64,000 bases of DNA from Pseudidiomarina aestuarii (GTDB lineage Bacteria > Pseudomonadota > Gammaproteobacteria > Enterobacterales > Alteromonadaceae): positions 1,302,001 through 1,366,000 of the forward strand of contig NZ_PIPR01000001.1 in assembly GCF_003987355.1 (NCBI RefSeq), given 5' to 3'. The position numbers and the translations under genes are program-made. The notes under the pieces were generated by a model that saw nothing but the letters and a program-made list of their open reading frames with translations, did no database searches and was not told where the DNA came from. Positions 19,996-28,110 of this stretch are shown here, in pieces; position 1 is the first letter of the stretch; each line of letters starts with the position of its first letter.

Positions 19996-21032
19996 AGAAT
20001 CGAATACAGGCACCGTCACAACTGGTGATCCGGCATGCCGATCGGTTTGCTGGACAACCCTTGTTGCTCGTGAACGCGCCTGATCCTGAAGTCGCCGCTG
20101 AGCTGGATGTCCAAGCTACTTGGAACTTGCACGCAGGCTATGCCAAACGCTGGCAGCGCGGAGCTGGTTTGCATCACTTTGGTGAACTGCCACCGCATAG
20201 CGAAGCGACCGCAGCACTGGTCTGGTTACCCAAAGAAAAACCACTGACTGATTATATTGTTCGCGCACTCGCAAGTGTACTACCCGCTGGTAGCACAATC
20301 TGGCTCGTCGGTGAGAATCGTAGTGGAATTAAGAGTATTCATAAGGTATTGCCAGACTGTCTCGAGCCTGCGCAAAAAATTACCAGTGGCAATCATTCAT
20401 TGTTGATAGCAACGGCTGTCAAACAGCAAACAACCTTTGCACTGGAGTCGTTTTTAACCCATTGCGAACTCCCACAACCCGGTCAAGAAGAACCCCTTCA
20501 CTTAGCCAGTTACCCGGGCGTATTCGCCTTCCCAAGCATCGATGCGGGCAGCGCAATGTTATTGCAACACCTACCGCAGTGGCAGCGCGGGAAGTTACTT
20601 GATTTCGCTTGTGGTCATGGTGTGTTAGGCGCTTGGTTAAATCGCGCCGGGCCTGAGCTTGACGTCAGCTATCTTGATGTTAGCTGCATGGCACTAGCGG
20701 CGACCCGCAAGACCCTCGAGCAAAACGGCCTGACCGGTACGTTGCTCGCCGAGGAAGGACTACCGTCTAATTTGCCACGCTACGATTATGTTGTCAGTCA
20801 TCCACCCTTCCATACTGGGCTCGCGACAGATTATAAAATCGGCGAACAATTTTTACGGGACGTCCATCAGCATCTCACCCTCAGTGGAGAGCTCTGGCTG
20901 GTCGCGAACCGCTTCTTGCCCTGGCCCGAGTTGCTGGAGAAAACTTTTGGTACCTTCGATAGGATTGCAGAAGACAATCGTTTTGCGGTCTATCGGGCTC
21001 GACTCAAGTCACGCGATCGTAAGCGGCACTAA
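19992..21032 (+). CDS. rsmC: 16S rRNA (guanine-1207-N2)-methyltransferase RsmC
   Basis: 346 residues. RsmC methylates G1207 of 16S rRNA in the assembled 30S subunit. It is built of two methyltransferase-like domains: a degenerate N-terminal one (about 1-160) and an active C-terminal one with the SAM loop LLDFACGHGVLGAWL (about 199-213). The catalytic motif is VSHPPFHTG, with His where E. coli has Asn (NPPFH). The N2-guanine enzymes use (N/S/D)PP[FY], so this substitution is worth noting. It is coupled to the aspartoacylase-like gene and lies three bases before the kinase. Confidence 0.88.
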   Translation: MKNRIQAPSQLVIRHADRFAGQPLLLVNAPDPEVAAELDVQATWNLHAGYAKRWQRGAGLHHFGELPPHSEATAALVWLPKEKPLTDYIVRALASVLPAGSTIWLVGENRSGIKSIHKVLPDCLEPAQKITSGNHSLLIATAVKQQTTFALESFLTHCELPQPGQEEPLHLASYPGVFAFPSIDAGSAMLLQHLPQWQRGKLLDFACGHGVLGAWLNRAGPELDVSYLDVSCMALAATRKTLEQNGLTGTLLAEEGLPSNLPRYDYVVSHPPFHTGLATDYKIGEQFLRDVHQHLTLSGELWLVANRFLPWPELLEKTFGTFDRIAEDNRFAVYRARLKSRDRKRH

Positions 21033-21035
21033 ACC

Positions 21036-22676
21036 ATGATCGGCTTCACCTCTATCAAACGCAGCATTTCACTGATGGTGGTCGCTACCACGACTCTATT
21101 AGTGACGCTCGCGTGCTTAGTGGTGAGCACGCTGTTAATTCAGAATGTTGAGAAGCGGCTGTTGGAGCGCACTGAACAGTTTACGCGCTTGATTGCAATT
21201 AGTGGCAGCCGCAGCATCGTGTTTGATGGCGGGCGGGATCCGACCGAGTGGCTCGCCAACCTCGCTGAAACGAAGTATATCGACCATATCCATTTGTATC
21301 AGTTGGGCGAGAGCTCAGCCATGATGCGCTATTTCGGTAGCTACAACCGCGAGAGCTTAGCGCCTATTCCAGCTCGGTTTGAACGCGTTGAGAGCTTGTT
21401 AGGCGCACGTTTAGCCGAACGCTACATTGAGGCGGCGTGGCCAGTCAGTATTGATGACCGAGTGGTTGGGTACGTCTATTTGCGTGCCTCTCGGGACGAT
21501 ATTGATAATCTCGTTTGGCTCAGCATCGTGGTGTCGTTGATTGTTGTGCTGAGTTCCATGTTGCTGGCTTGGCTGATCACACTCAGATTACGACGTTACC
21601 TGATGAGGCCGATTGATCATTTGGTGGACTCATTACAAGAAGTCGCGAGAGATAAAGATTACTCCATGCGTTTACCAGAGGCCTCGTTACATGAGCTGGA
21701 GCGTCTCTCAAGCAGCTTCAATACCATGCTAGAGCGCATTCAACAGCACATCCGGCGGCAAGAACTGGCTGAGCAACAAGCCAGCCAACTGAACACCGAA
21801 TTGGAACGACAGGTGACGCAGCGCACCGCCGCACTGCGTGATGCCAACCAAGAATTACTGAATACCCTCGAGAAACTGCATCAATACCAACGTCAACTCG
21901 TTGAAGCGGAGAAAATGTCCTCACTCAGCGACATGGTGGCGGGTATCGCGCATGAGGTGAATACGCCGGTAGGTCTGGCCATTACCTCGACATCGATTCT
22001 GCAAGATAAATTGGATTCAATGCGGAGTAAGTTCGCTGAACGGCAGATTACCAGCCAGCAATTTGAGGACTTTCTGCAGGCCACGGATGAAAACTTGCAG
22101 TTGATTAGTCGCAATATTAAACGCACTGCTGATTTGATTACGCGTTTCGGTCAGTTGGCGATGGATCAATTCGCTGAAGATCCGCGTGAGTTTGAACTCA
22201 ACAGTTTCGTGACCGACGTCGTCGCATCGCTGCATAATCGCTTCCCGCAACTCGACGCGCACCAGATTGACGTCGAGTGTCCAGCCGATATGGTTGTGTG
22301 TAGTCGGCCAGGACCACTCACTCAAATACTGATGCAACTCGTACAGAACTCCTTGCAGCACGCGTTTGCAGAACGTGACCATGGTCATATCCGAATCCAG
22401 TTCGAAGTCATCACGGCGAAACTCGAAGAGCAACCGGCACACTTGAAAATCACCTACTCGGACGATGGTGAAGGTATTCCAGAACAGATTGGTCGACGCA
22501 TCTTTGACCCCTTCGTAACGAGCAAGCGTGGACTGGGTGCAACCGGCCTCGGATTGCACCTCGTCTATAACCTCGTTAATCAATTATTAGAGGGTCACAT
22601 TGAGTATGAAACGCAACTGAATGCCGGCACTACCTTCCTAATCGAGATTCCACTACAACAGTGCGGCCGCATTTAA
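21036..22676 (+). CDS. Membrane sensor histidine kinase (CHASE8-like sensor, HAMP, HisKA, HATPase)
   Basis: 546 residues. Two membrane segments (about 12-36 and 161-184) bracket a periplasmic domain of about 125 residues resembling CHASE8. A HAMP (about 185-240) and a coiled coil (about 240-295) follow. The dimerisation box MVAGIAHEVNTPVGLA has the phospho-acceptor His306. The ATPase domain has N box QLVQNSLQHAF, G1 SDDGEGIP and G2 GATGLGLHLVYNLV. There is no receiver domain. It lies 113 bp upstream of arcA on the same strand, so pairing with ArcA is possible but not shown. The signal sensed is unknown. Confidence 0.87.
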   Translation: MIGFTSIKRSISLMVVATTTLLVTLACLVVSTLLIQNVEKRLLERTEQFTRLIAISGSRSIVFDGGRDPTEWLANLAETKYIDHIHLYQLGESSAMMRYFGSYNRESLAPIPARFERVESLLGARLAERYIEAAWPVSIDDRVVGYVYLRASRDDIDNLVWLSIVVSLIVVLSSMLLAWLITLRLRRYLMRPIDHLVDSLQEVARDKDYSMRLPEASLHELERLSSSFNTMLERIQQHIRRQELAEQQASQLNTELERQVTQRTAALRDANQELLNTLEKLHQYQRQLVEAEKMSSLSDMVAGIAHEVNTPVGLAITSTSILQDKLDSMRSKFAERQITSQQFEDFLQATDENLQLISRNIKRTADLITRFGQLAMDQFAEDPREFELNSFVTDVVASLHNRFPQLDAHQIDVECPADMVVCSRPGPLTQILMQLVQNSLQHAFAERDHGHIRIQFEVITAKLEEQPAHLKITYSDDGEGIPEQIGRRIFDPFVTSKRGLGATGLGLHLVYNLVNQLLEGHIEYETQLNAGTTFLIEIPLQQCGRI

Positions 22677-22789
22677 TCTAGCTTTGCGAGTTATTGGTCG
22701 ATTTCTTACACAAAATTAATTTATCTTTTTTTAGCTTCTGCTACACTAACAATGTTCACCACTTTTCAACATATGTTAATGGAACTACT

Positions 22790-23542
22790 ATGAGTGCAAG
22801 ATTACTGATCGTTGAAGACGAGGTCGTGACTCGCAACACACTCACTCGCCTATTTCAACAAGAAGGCTATGACGTTTTTGATGCGGCAGATGGCATGCAA
22901 ATGCAGCGCATCATGGCTCGTCAACAAGTTGACTTAGTTATTATGGATGTCAACCTACCTGGCAAGAGCGGTATTGAGTTGGCTGAGAAGCTGCGTGAAA
23001 ACCAAAACATCGGTCTCATTTTCCTGACTGGCCGTGACGCTGAAGAAGATCGTTTATTGGCACTCGAATTGGGTGCAGATGATTATCTGATCAAGCCATA
23101 CAATCCAAAAGAACTGATTATTCGCGTTCGTAACTTATATCGTCGTATCGAGGCACTGAAAAGCCAAGAGAAAACGATTGGTCACGATAGTATCGTATAC
23201 GAATTCAATAACTGGCGTTTAGAGAGCGATAGCCGCTGCTTATTCTCCCCAGAAGGAAAAATGTTCCGGCTGCCGAAGAGTGAGTATCGTGCCATGGAAC
23301 TGTTCCTTACGAACCCGGGAAAAATTCTTGACCGCGAAACTTTAGTGAAGAAGATGTTGGACCGCGAATTACGCCCGAATGACCGCACAGTTGATGTCGC
23401 CATTCGCCGCATTCGTCGTCACTTTGAAGGATTTGGCGATACTCCAAATCTGATTACGACTATTCACGGCGAAGGCTATCGATTTGTTGGCCAAGTGAAT
23501 ATTCGTCACTTGGACCAGCCGTCACTCAATTCCCCGAGCTGA
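22790..23542 (+). CDS. arcA: Response regulator ArcA (OmpR/PhoB family)
   Basis: 250 residues. ArcA controls respiratory and fermentative genes in response to oxygen and quinone state. The N-terminus LLIVEDEVVTRNTLTRLFQQ EGYDVFDAADG and LVIMDVNLPGKSGIELAEKL are nearly those of E. coli ArcA, with phospho-acceptor Asp53. The C-terminal winged helix ends GEGYRFVGQV. I chose ATG 22790 because it matches the family start; in-frame codons upstream to 22694 encode an unlikely extension. Its last 21 bp overlap, tail to tail, the Hpt gene on the other strand. Possible targets in this window include mdh and acnB, by analogy with E. coli only. Confidence 0.92.
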   Translation: MSARLLIVEDEVVTRNTLTRLFQQEGYDVFDAADGMQMQRIMARQQVDLVIMDVNLPGKSGIELAEKLRENQNIGLIFLTGRDAEEDRLLALELGADDYLIKPYNPKELIIRVRNLYRRIEALKSQEKTIGHDSIVYEFNNWRLESDSRCLFSPEGKMFRLPKSEYRAMELFLTNPGKILDRETLVKKMLDRELRPNDRTVDVAIRRIRRHFEGFGDTPNLITTIHGEGYRFVGQVNIRHLDQPSLNSPS

Positions 23543-23863
23543 TAGCCAGTGTCTCAGTTGTGCTTGATGAATGGGTAGCTCTGCTACCCATTCTTTTATT
23601 TGCGGCTCTACTTGTTCCCATGTCCAAGCTTCGCGCTCAACCGATTCCATCGTTCTCGCTAACTGACGCAAACCGACCGAACGGCAAGCTCCTTTCAGTT
23701 TGTGCGCCTGGCGGCGGATCTCTACTTCATCACGTTTATCCAGAAGCCAGTTCAGCGTATCCACATAACCACGAATGTTATCTGAGAAAGTTTCATACAT
23801 TTCGAGCAATCCTTCGTTGCCCAAAAGTTCGGCGTACTGTTCAAGTAGGCGTTCATCCAACAT
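23522..23863 (-). CDS. Stand-alone Hpt domain phosphotransfer protein
   Basis: 113 residues, a single four-helix Hpt domain. The phospho-acceptor is His54 in RRQAHKLKGACRSVGLRQLA. Such proteins carry phosphate between a receiver domain and a response regulator. In Shewanella, ArcA receives phosphate through a separate Hpt protein, HptA, because the sensor ArcS lacks this domain; a gene convergent with arcA and overlapping it by 21 bp is a good candidate for that role. That assignment is inference from context. No hybrid kinase with a receiver is seen in the window. Confidence 0.85.
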   Translation of the reverse strand: MLDERLLEQYAELLGNEGLLEMYETFSDNIRGYVDTLNWLLDKRDEVEIRRQAHKLKGACRSVGLRQLARTMESVEREAWTWEQVEPQIKEWVAELPIHQAQLRHWLSARGIE

Positions 23864-24024
23864 CTTCGCTATCCTTAGTGGTTTGGACTCGATTGCATTA
23901 ATCGAAAACTTTCAGTCGCTGATTGAACTCATTCTGGCAAACTACCGTAAATGAGAAAGATCAAGTATACTAGCGCCCCCTTTTTGGGGACATTAAATTT
24001 TTGCAACGTTTGGAGCCGTAACGC

Positions 24025-24963
24025 ATGCCAACAGCAACACCTACAATGATGCCAGATATCGCTAATCAAACCAAAGCACAAACCGAAGGTGCATTGGATT
24101 GGGTCGGCATGAGTAATATCGAAATGCCGATGGTTGTCGGTGCCGCAAACGAGCCAGAGCGCCCCGTGAATGCGCTGATCGATGCTTTTGTGAATCTTAC
24201 CGATCCGAAAGCGAAAGGCATTCATATGTCTCGACTGTATCTGTTGCTTGAGGAGTTGTCGAATAATGACATGCTCACTCACCAATCGTTACGTCGCTTG
24301 TTGCACGATTTTATCGCCAGCCACGACGGCCTAGCTGACCAAGCTTATGTGAAGTTTAGCTTCGATTATCAGATTCGTCGAAAAGCGCTGATTAGCAAGA
24401 AGCAAGGTTGGAAGTCGTACCCAGTAGTCCTAGTGGGTCGTTACAACGCAGGCGAACTCGATCTTGAGTTGTCTGTCGATGTGCCGTATTCGTCAACGTG
24501 CCCGTGTTCAGCCGCATTAGCGCGTCAGCTCATCCAAGAGGCATTCGCGAACCAGTTTGGTACGGATGCGGATGTGGATGCTGAAGCGGTTCACCGTTGG
24601 TTGGGAACGACACAAGGTATTGTGGCAACTCCGCATAGTCAGCGTTCCATTGCTGAAGTAAAAGTGAAGCTAGGCGACGCTATTACCGAGTTTCCAATTA
24701 TTGCGCTGATTGATGCCATCGAAGGTTCACTGAAGACGCCAGTGCAAGCTGCGGTAAAACGTGAAGATGAGCAAGAGTTCGCGCGTCTAAACGGTCAAAA
24801 TTTAATGTTCTGTGAAGATGCTGCACGTCGCCTCCAGTTTACTCTGAATCATCAACCTGATTACTCAGACTTCTGGATTCGAGTGAACCACTATGAGTCA
24901 TTGCATGCGCATGACGCGGTGAGCATCACGACAAAGGGCATACCGGGCGGTTTTAAAGCCTGA
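24025..24963 (+). CDS. folE2: GTP cyclohydrolase FolE2 (type IB)
   Basis: 312 residues. It makes dihydroneopterin triphosphate from GTP, the first step of folate and queuosine synthesis, using a metal that need not be zinc. The type-IB signature [18 protein letters not shown] holds the catalytic Cys, and [11 protein letters not shown] and [10 protein letters not shown] are also typical. GGAG lies eight bases before ATG 24025. In species with both FolE and FolE2, the latter is often under Zur control, but I see no Zur-like operator in 23864-24024. It supplies the pathway in which folA and thyA (elsewhere in the window) act. Confidence 0.94.
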   Translation: MPTATPTMMPDIANQTKAQTEGALDWVGMSNIEMPMVVGAANEPERPVNALIDAFVNLTDPKAKGIHMSRLYLLLEELSNNDMLTHQSLRRLLHDFIASHDGLADQAYVKFSFDYQIRRKALISKKQGWKSYPVVLVGRYNAGELDLELSVDVPYSSTCPCSAALARQLIQEAFANQFGTDADVDAEAVHRWLGTTQGIVATPHSQRSIAEVKVKLGDAITEFPIIALIDAIEGSLKTPVQAAVKREDEQEFARLNGQNLMFCEDAARRLQFTLNHQPDYSDFWIRVNHYESLHAHDAVSITTKGIPGGFKA

Positions 24964-24976
24964 TTCATCGACCCCA

Positions 24977-25015
24977 GATTCCGGCTGAGTTATACTACTC
25001 GGCCGGAATTTTTTT
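24977..25015 (+). terminator. Rho-independent terminator after folE2
   Basis: Stem ATTCCGGCTGAG / CTCGGCCGGAAT (one wobble position), loop TTATACTA, followed by a run of seven to nine T. It lies 14 bp after the folE2 stop and just before the adenosine kinase start. Confidence 0.85.
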
Positions 25016-25028
25016 GTTTTGAGCAACT

Positions 25029-26042
25029 ATGAAATCGATTGATATTGTCGGGATTGGCAACGCGCTAGTCGACCAAGAGTTTGAAGTCACGGATGAATTT
25101 CTCCGTCAACATAACATCGAAAAAGGCATGATGACCTTAATCGAGGACGCTGACCAAGAGCGCCTGATTAAAGAATTGGCCAAACGCGGTGAACTGAAGA
25201 AGCAATCTGGCGGTGGCTCTGCTGCAAACTCACTGGTAGCGTTTAGCCAGTTTGGCGGCAAGGCATTCTATTGCTGTAAAGTCGCTGACGACCAAGCGGG
25301 CACTTTCTACTGTGAAGACATGAAGCGTGTGGGTATTACCACGAACATCGGCAGTTGCCAGCATGAAGGCAAAACAGGTCGCTGTTTAGTGATGGTCACT
25401 CCAGACGCTGAACGCACGATGCGGACCTATTTGGGTATTACCGCTGATTTGTCGATTGCAGAGTTAGATGATAATGCTATTGCGAATGCTGAGTACCTCT
25501 ACATTGAAGGTTACTTGGTCACATCTCCCGTTGCTCTGGAGGCTATTCGTCATGCCAAACAAGTCGCTCGCGCCAACAATACAAAGATTGCAGTCACCTG
25601 CTCTGACCCAGCTATGGTGAAATACTTTCGTGAGGGCATCGATACGATCCTAGACGGCGGTGTCGACGTACTTTTTTGTAATCACGAAGAGTCTGAATTG
25701 CTCACCGGTACAGCTGATGTGCAAGCTGCGATGCAACAATTACAGCAACATGCTGGCATTGTTGCTATTACGCTTGGCAAAGATGGTGCATTACTCGCTG
25801 ACGGCACCCGACAAATAGCAGTACCTGGTGTCAAAGTGGTTGCGAAAGACAGTAACGGCGCCGGCGATATGTTCGCAGGCGCTATGATGTATGGTCTGAC
25901 TCGTGGATACTCATTAGCTGCCTGCGGCATGCTCGCAAGCCATGCAGCGGCTGAAGTGGTATCCGAGTTTGGACCGCGGCTGAGTCTCGACCGGCAGCAA
26001 CAACTGCTGATCCGACTGCAGCACGAACCAGAATTCAACTAA
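25029..26042 (+). CDS. PfkB family carbohydrate kinase, probable adenosine kinase
   Basis: 337 residues, ribokinase fold. The PfkB signatures are present: KQSGGGSAANSLVAFSQFGG near the N-terminus and DSNGAGDMFAGAMMYGLTRG with the catalytic Asp near residue 281. The sequence type (IDIVGIGNALVDQEFEV) is the group usually annotated as adenosine kinase in marine proteobacteria. The next gene, ahcY, releases adenosine from S-adenosylhomocysteine, so conversion of that adenosine to AMP is the expected role. That is strong context, not proof. Ribokinase or other nucleoside specificity remains possible. Confidence 0.85.
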   Translation: MKSIDIVGIGNALVDQEFEVTDEFLRQHNIEKGMMTLIEDADQERLIKELAKRGELKKQSGGGSAANSLVAFSQFGGKAFYCCKVADDQAGTFYCEDMKRVGITTNIGSCQHEGKTGRCLVMVTPDAERTMRTYLGITADLSIAELDDNAIANAEYLYIEGYLVTSPVALEAIRHAKQVARANNTKIAVTCSDPAMVKYFREGIDTILDGGVDVLFCNHEESELLTGTADVQAAMQQLQQHAGIVAITLGKDGALLADGTRQIAVPGVKVVAKDSNGAGDMFAGAMMYGLTRGYSLAACGMLASHAAAEVVSEFGPRLSLDRQQQLLIRLQHEPEFN

Positions 26043-26047
26043 TACTC

Positions 26048-26133
26048 AAAAGCGCTAATAGTTATTAGATAATAGCTACTAGCAAAGACAAGATCCGTGT
26101 TTTCTAATAGCTAGTAGCCATGAGCTAATAGCC
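26048..26133. repeat. Family A heptad palindrome, copy 4
   Basis: Begins AAAAGCG at 26048, six bases after the adenosine kinase stop. The left arm is GCTAATAGTTATTAGATAAT, the loop holds GATCCGTGTTTTC (26092-26104, one mismatch to the family 13-mer), and the right arm is AATAGCTAGTAGCCATGAGC. It ends just before the ahcY ribosome-binding site. Confidence 0.85.
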
Positions 26134-26149
26134 GATTGAAGGGGTAGTC

Positions 26150-27514
26150 ATGCAAGATTATAAAGTCGCCGATATCAGCCTCGCCGAGTGGGGCCGTCAA
26201 GAAATTTCTATCGCTGAGTCAGAGATGCCAGCGCTGATGACCATTCGTCGTAAATATGCAGCGAGCAAGCCACTAGCTGGTGCGCGCATTATCGGCTGTA
26301 TTCACATGACCATCCAAACCGCTGTGTTGATTGAGACTCTGATTGAGTTGGGTGCGGAAGTGCGTTGGTCATCATGTAATATCTTCTCAACGCAAGACCA
26401 TGCTGCGGCAGCGATGGCAGCAGCGGGTGTACCGGTGTTTGCCTGGAAAGGCGAAACTGAAGAAGAGTATGAATGGTGCTTGGAGCAGACCTGTCGCAAA
26501 GATGGCGAGTTGTGGGATGCCAATATGATTTTGGATGACGGTGGTGATTTAACCCTCCTGATCCATGACAAGTATCCGCAAATGCTCGATAAAGTACATG
26601 GGATTACCGAAGAGACAACCACGGGCGTGCATCGTCTGCTTGAGATGTTGAAACACGGCACACTGAAAGTTCCAGCTATCAACGTCAATGACTCAGTCAC
26701 TAAATCAAAGAATGATAACAAGTACGGTTGCCGTCATTCGTTAAGCGACGCTATCAAACGTGGTACTGACCACTTATTGATGGGTAAGAAAGCGTTGGTG
26801 ATTGGTTATGGTGACGTCGGTAAAGGTTCTGCCGCAAGTCTTAGACAAGAAGGTATGATTGTAAAAATCACCGAAATCGATCCGATTTGTGCCATGCAAG
26901 CGTGTATGGATGGCTACGAAGTGGTGTCTCCATACCTGAATGGCGTTAATACTGGCGATGAATCGGGTATCGATAAGAATTTGCTGGCCAACACCGATTT
27001 ATTAGTGACAACCACCGGCAACGTCAATGTGTGTGACCGCTTCATGCTAGCCGCGTTAAAGCCAACTGCAGTGGTTTGTAATATTGGTCATTTCGATAAC
27101 GAAATCGACACCGCATTCATGCGTAAAAATTGGCGCTGGGAGCAAGTCAAACCCCAGGTACACAAAATCTACCGCAGCGATGACCCACAAGATTACTTAT
27201 TGCTCCTATCGGAAGGTCGTTTAGTGAACCTTGGTAATGCGACGGGTCACCCAAGTCGTATTATGGATGGTTCTTTTGCAAACCAAGTACTTGCGCAAAT
27301 TCACTTGTTTGAAGAGAAGTTTGCCGACTTGCCAGCGGCTGAAAAAGCTGCCAAGCTGCGCGTCGAAGTATTACCGAAGCAGCTCGATGAAGAAGTCGCG
27401 AAGTATATGGTGCAGGGTTTTGGTGGCGTGATTACCAAGCTCACCAAGCAGCAAGCTGACTACATCCATGTTGCCGTCGAAGGACCATTTAAATCGGACG
27501 ATTATCGTTACTAA
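26150..27514 (+). CDS. ahcY: Adenosylhomocysteinase
   Basis: 454 residues. It hydrolyses S-adenosyl-L-homocysteine to homocysteine and adenosine with a bound NAD. The NAD-binding motif is [19 protein letters not shown], and the substrate region shows [47 protein letters not shown] and the C-terminal KSDDYRY are invariant family features. AAGGGG precedes the ATG. With the adenosine kinase upstream it makes a two-step route from SAH to AMP. Many enteric bacteria use the Pfs/LuxS route instead, so this points to a different lineage. Confidence 0.97.
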   Translation: MQDYKVADISLAEWGRQEISIAESEMPALMTIRRKYAASKPLAGARIIGCIHMTIQTAVLIETLIELGAEVRWSSCNIFSTQDHAAAAMAAAGVPVFAWKGETEEEYEWCLEQTCRKDGELWDANMILDDGGDLTLLIHDKYPQMLDKVHGITEETTTGVHRLLEMLKHGTLKVPAINVNDSVTKSKNDNKYGCRHSLSDAIKRGTDHLLMGKKALVIGYGDVGKGSAASLRQEGMIVKITEIDPICAMQACMDGYEVVSPYLNGVNTGDESGIDKNLLANTDLLVTTTGNVNVCDRFMLAALKPTAVVCNIGHFDNEIDTAFMRKNWRWEQVKPQVHKIYRSDDPQDYLLLLSEGRLVNLGNATGHPSRIMDGSFANQVLAQIHLFEEKFADLPAAEKAAKLRVEVLPKQLDEEVAKYMVQGFGGVITKLTKQQADYIHVAVEGPFKSDDYRY

Positions 27515-27519
27515 ACTTT

Positions 27520-28092
27520 ATGACGGTTATTTATAAGGAACTCACGGCCGCCGATCACGCGGCCGTGCTTGAATTAGGGAACCAGGTTCATGGTGAGAAT
27601 TACCTCACTCCTGAATCTTTGGCAGATTATGCTCAGCGAGGCCTTGTTGGCGACACCAATCTCAATTGGCTCGCTTTTGTCGATGGCAAACTAGCTGGTA
27701 TTCGCTTGACCTTTGCGCCAGGTAACTGGGACATCGACGAGTACTGTACACCATCTGAATGGCCGGTTTCCGTGGAGCAAATGTGCTACTTCAAATGCTC
27801 CGCTGTAGACGCAAACATTCGTGGTGCTGGTATTGGTCGGGGGTTGTTAGACCATTCGATTCAAGCAGCCCGACAATTAGGTTGTAAGGCCGGACTCGCG
27901 CACATTTGGATGCAAAGTCCGAACAACTCAGCCTACTCCTATTTCAGCCGTTGTGGTGGCGAGCTTATAAAAGAGCATGCGGATCGCTGGTACCGATTAT
28001 CGGTTGAAGAAGGCTATCACTGCCCCATTTGTGACGGCGTTTGTCACTGTGCAGCTGGTGAAATGATTCTGCGTTTTAAAGACTTCAGTTAA
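27520..28092 (+). CDS. GNAT family N-acetyltransferase with Cys-rich C-terminus
   Basis: 190 residues. The acetyl-CoA loop of the GNAT fold is visible as VDANIRGAGIGRGLLDHSIQ (about residues 96-115), followed by a beta strand and SAYSYFSRCGGEL. The C-terminus, absent from ordinary GNATs, reads HCPICDGVCHCAAGEMILRF: four Cys and two His within 17 residues, which could bind zinc or an Fe-S cluster. It starts five bases after ahcY without a clear Shine-Dalgarno, so it is probably coupled to it. The substrate is unknown. Confidence 0.75.
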   Translation: MTVIYKELTAADHAAVLELGNQVHGENYLTPESLADYAQRGLVGDTNLNWLAFVDGKLAGIRLTFAPGNWDIDEYCTPSEWPVSVEQMCYFKCSAVDANIRGAGIGRGLLDHSIQAARQLGCKAGLAHIWMQSPNNSAYSYFSRCGGELIKEHADRWYRLSVEEGYHCPICDGVCHCAAGEMILRFKDFS

Positions 28093-28110
28093 CTCTTCTG
28101 CGGAGGCGTT

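Noticed and set aside
23864..24024. Zur operator upstream of folE2
   Set aside because: No sequence resembling the Zur palindrome was found; only an A/T-rich leader and a short CCCCC-TTTT-GGGG hairpin.
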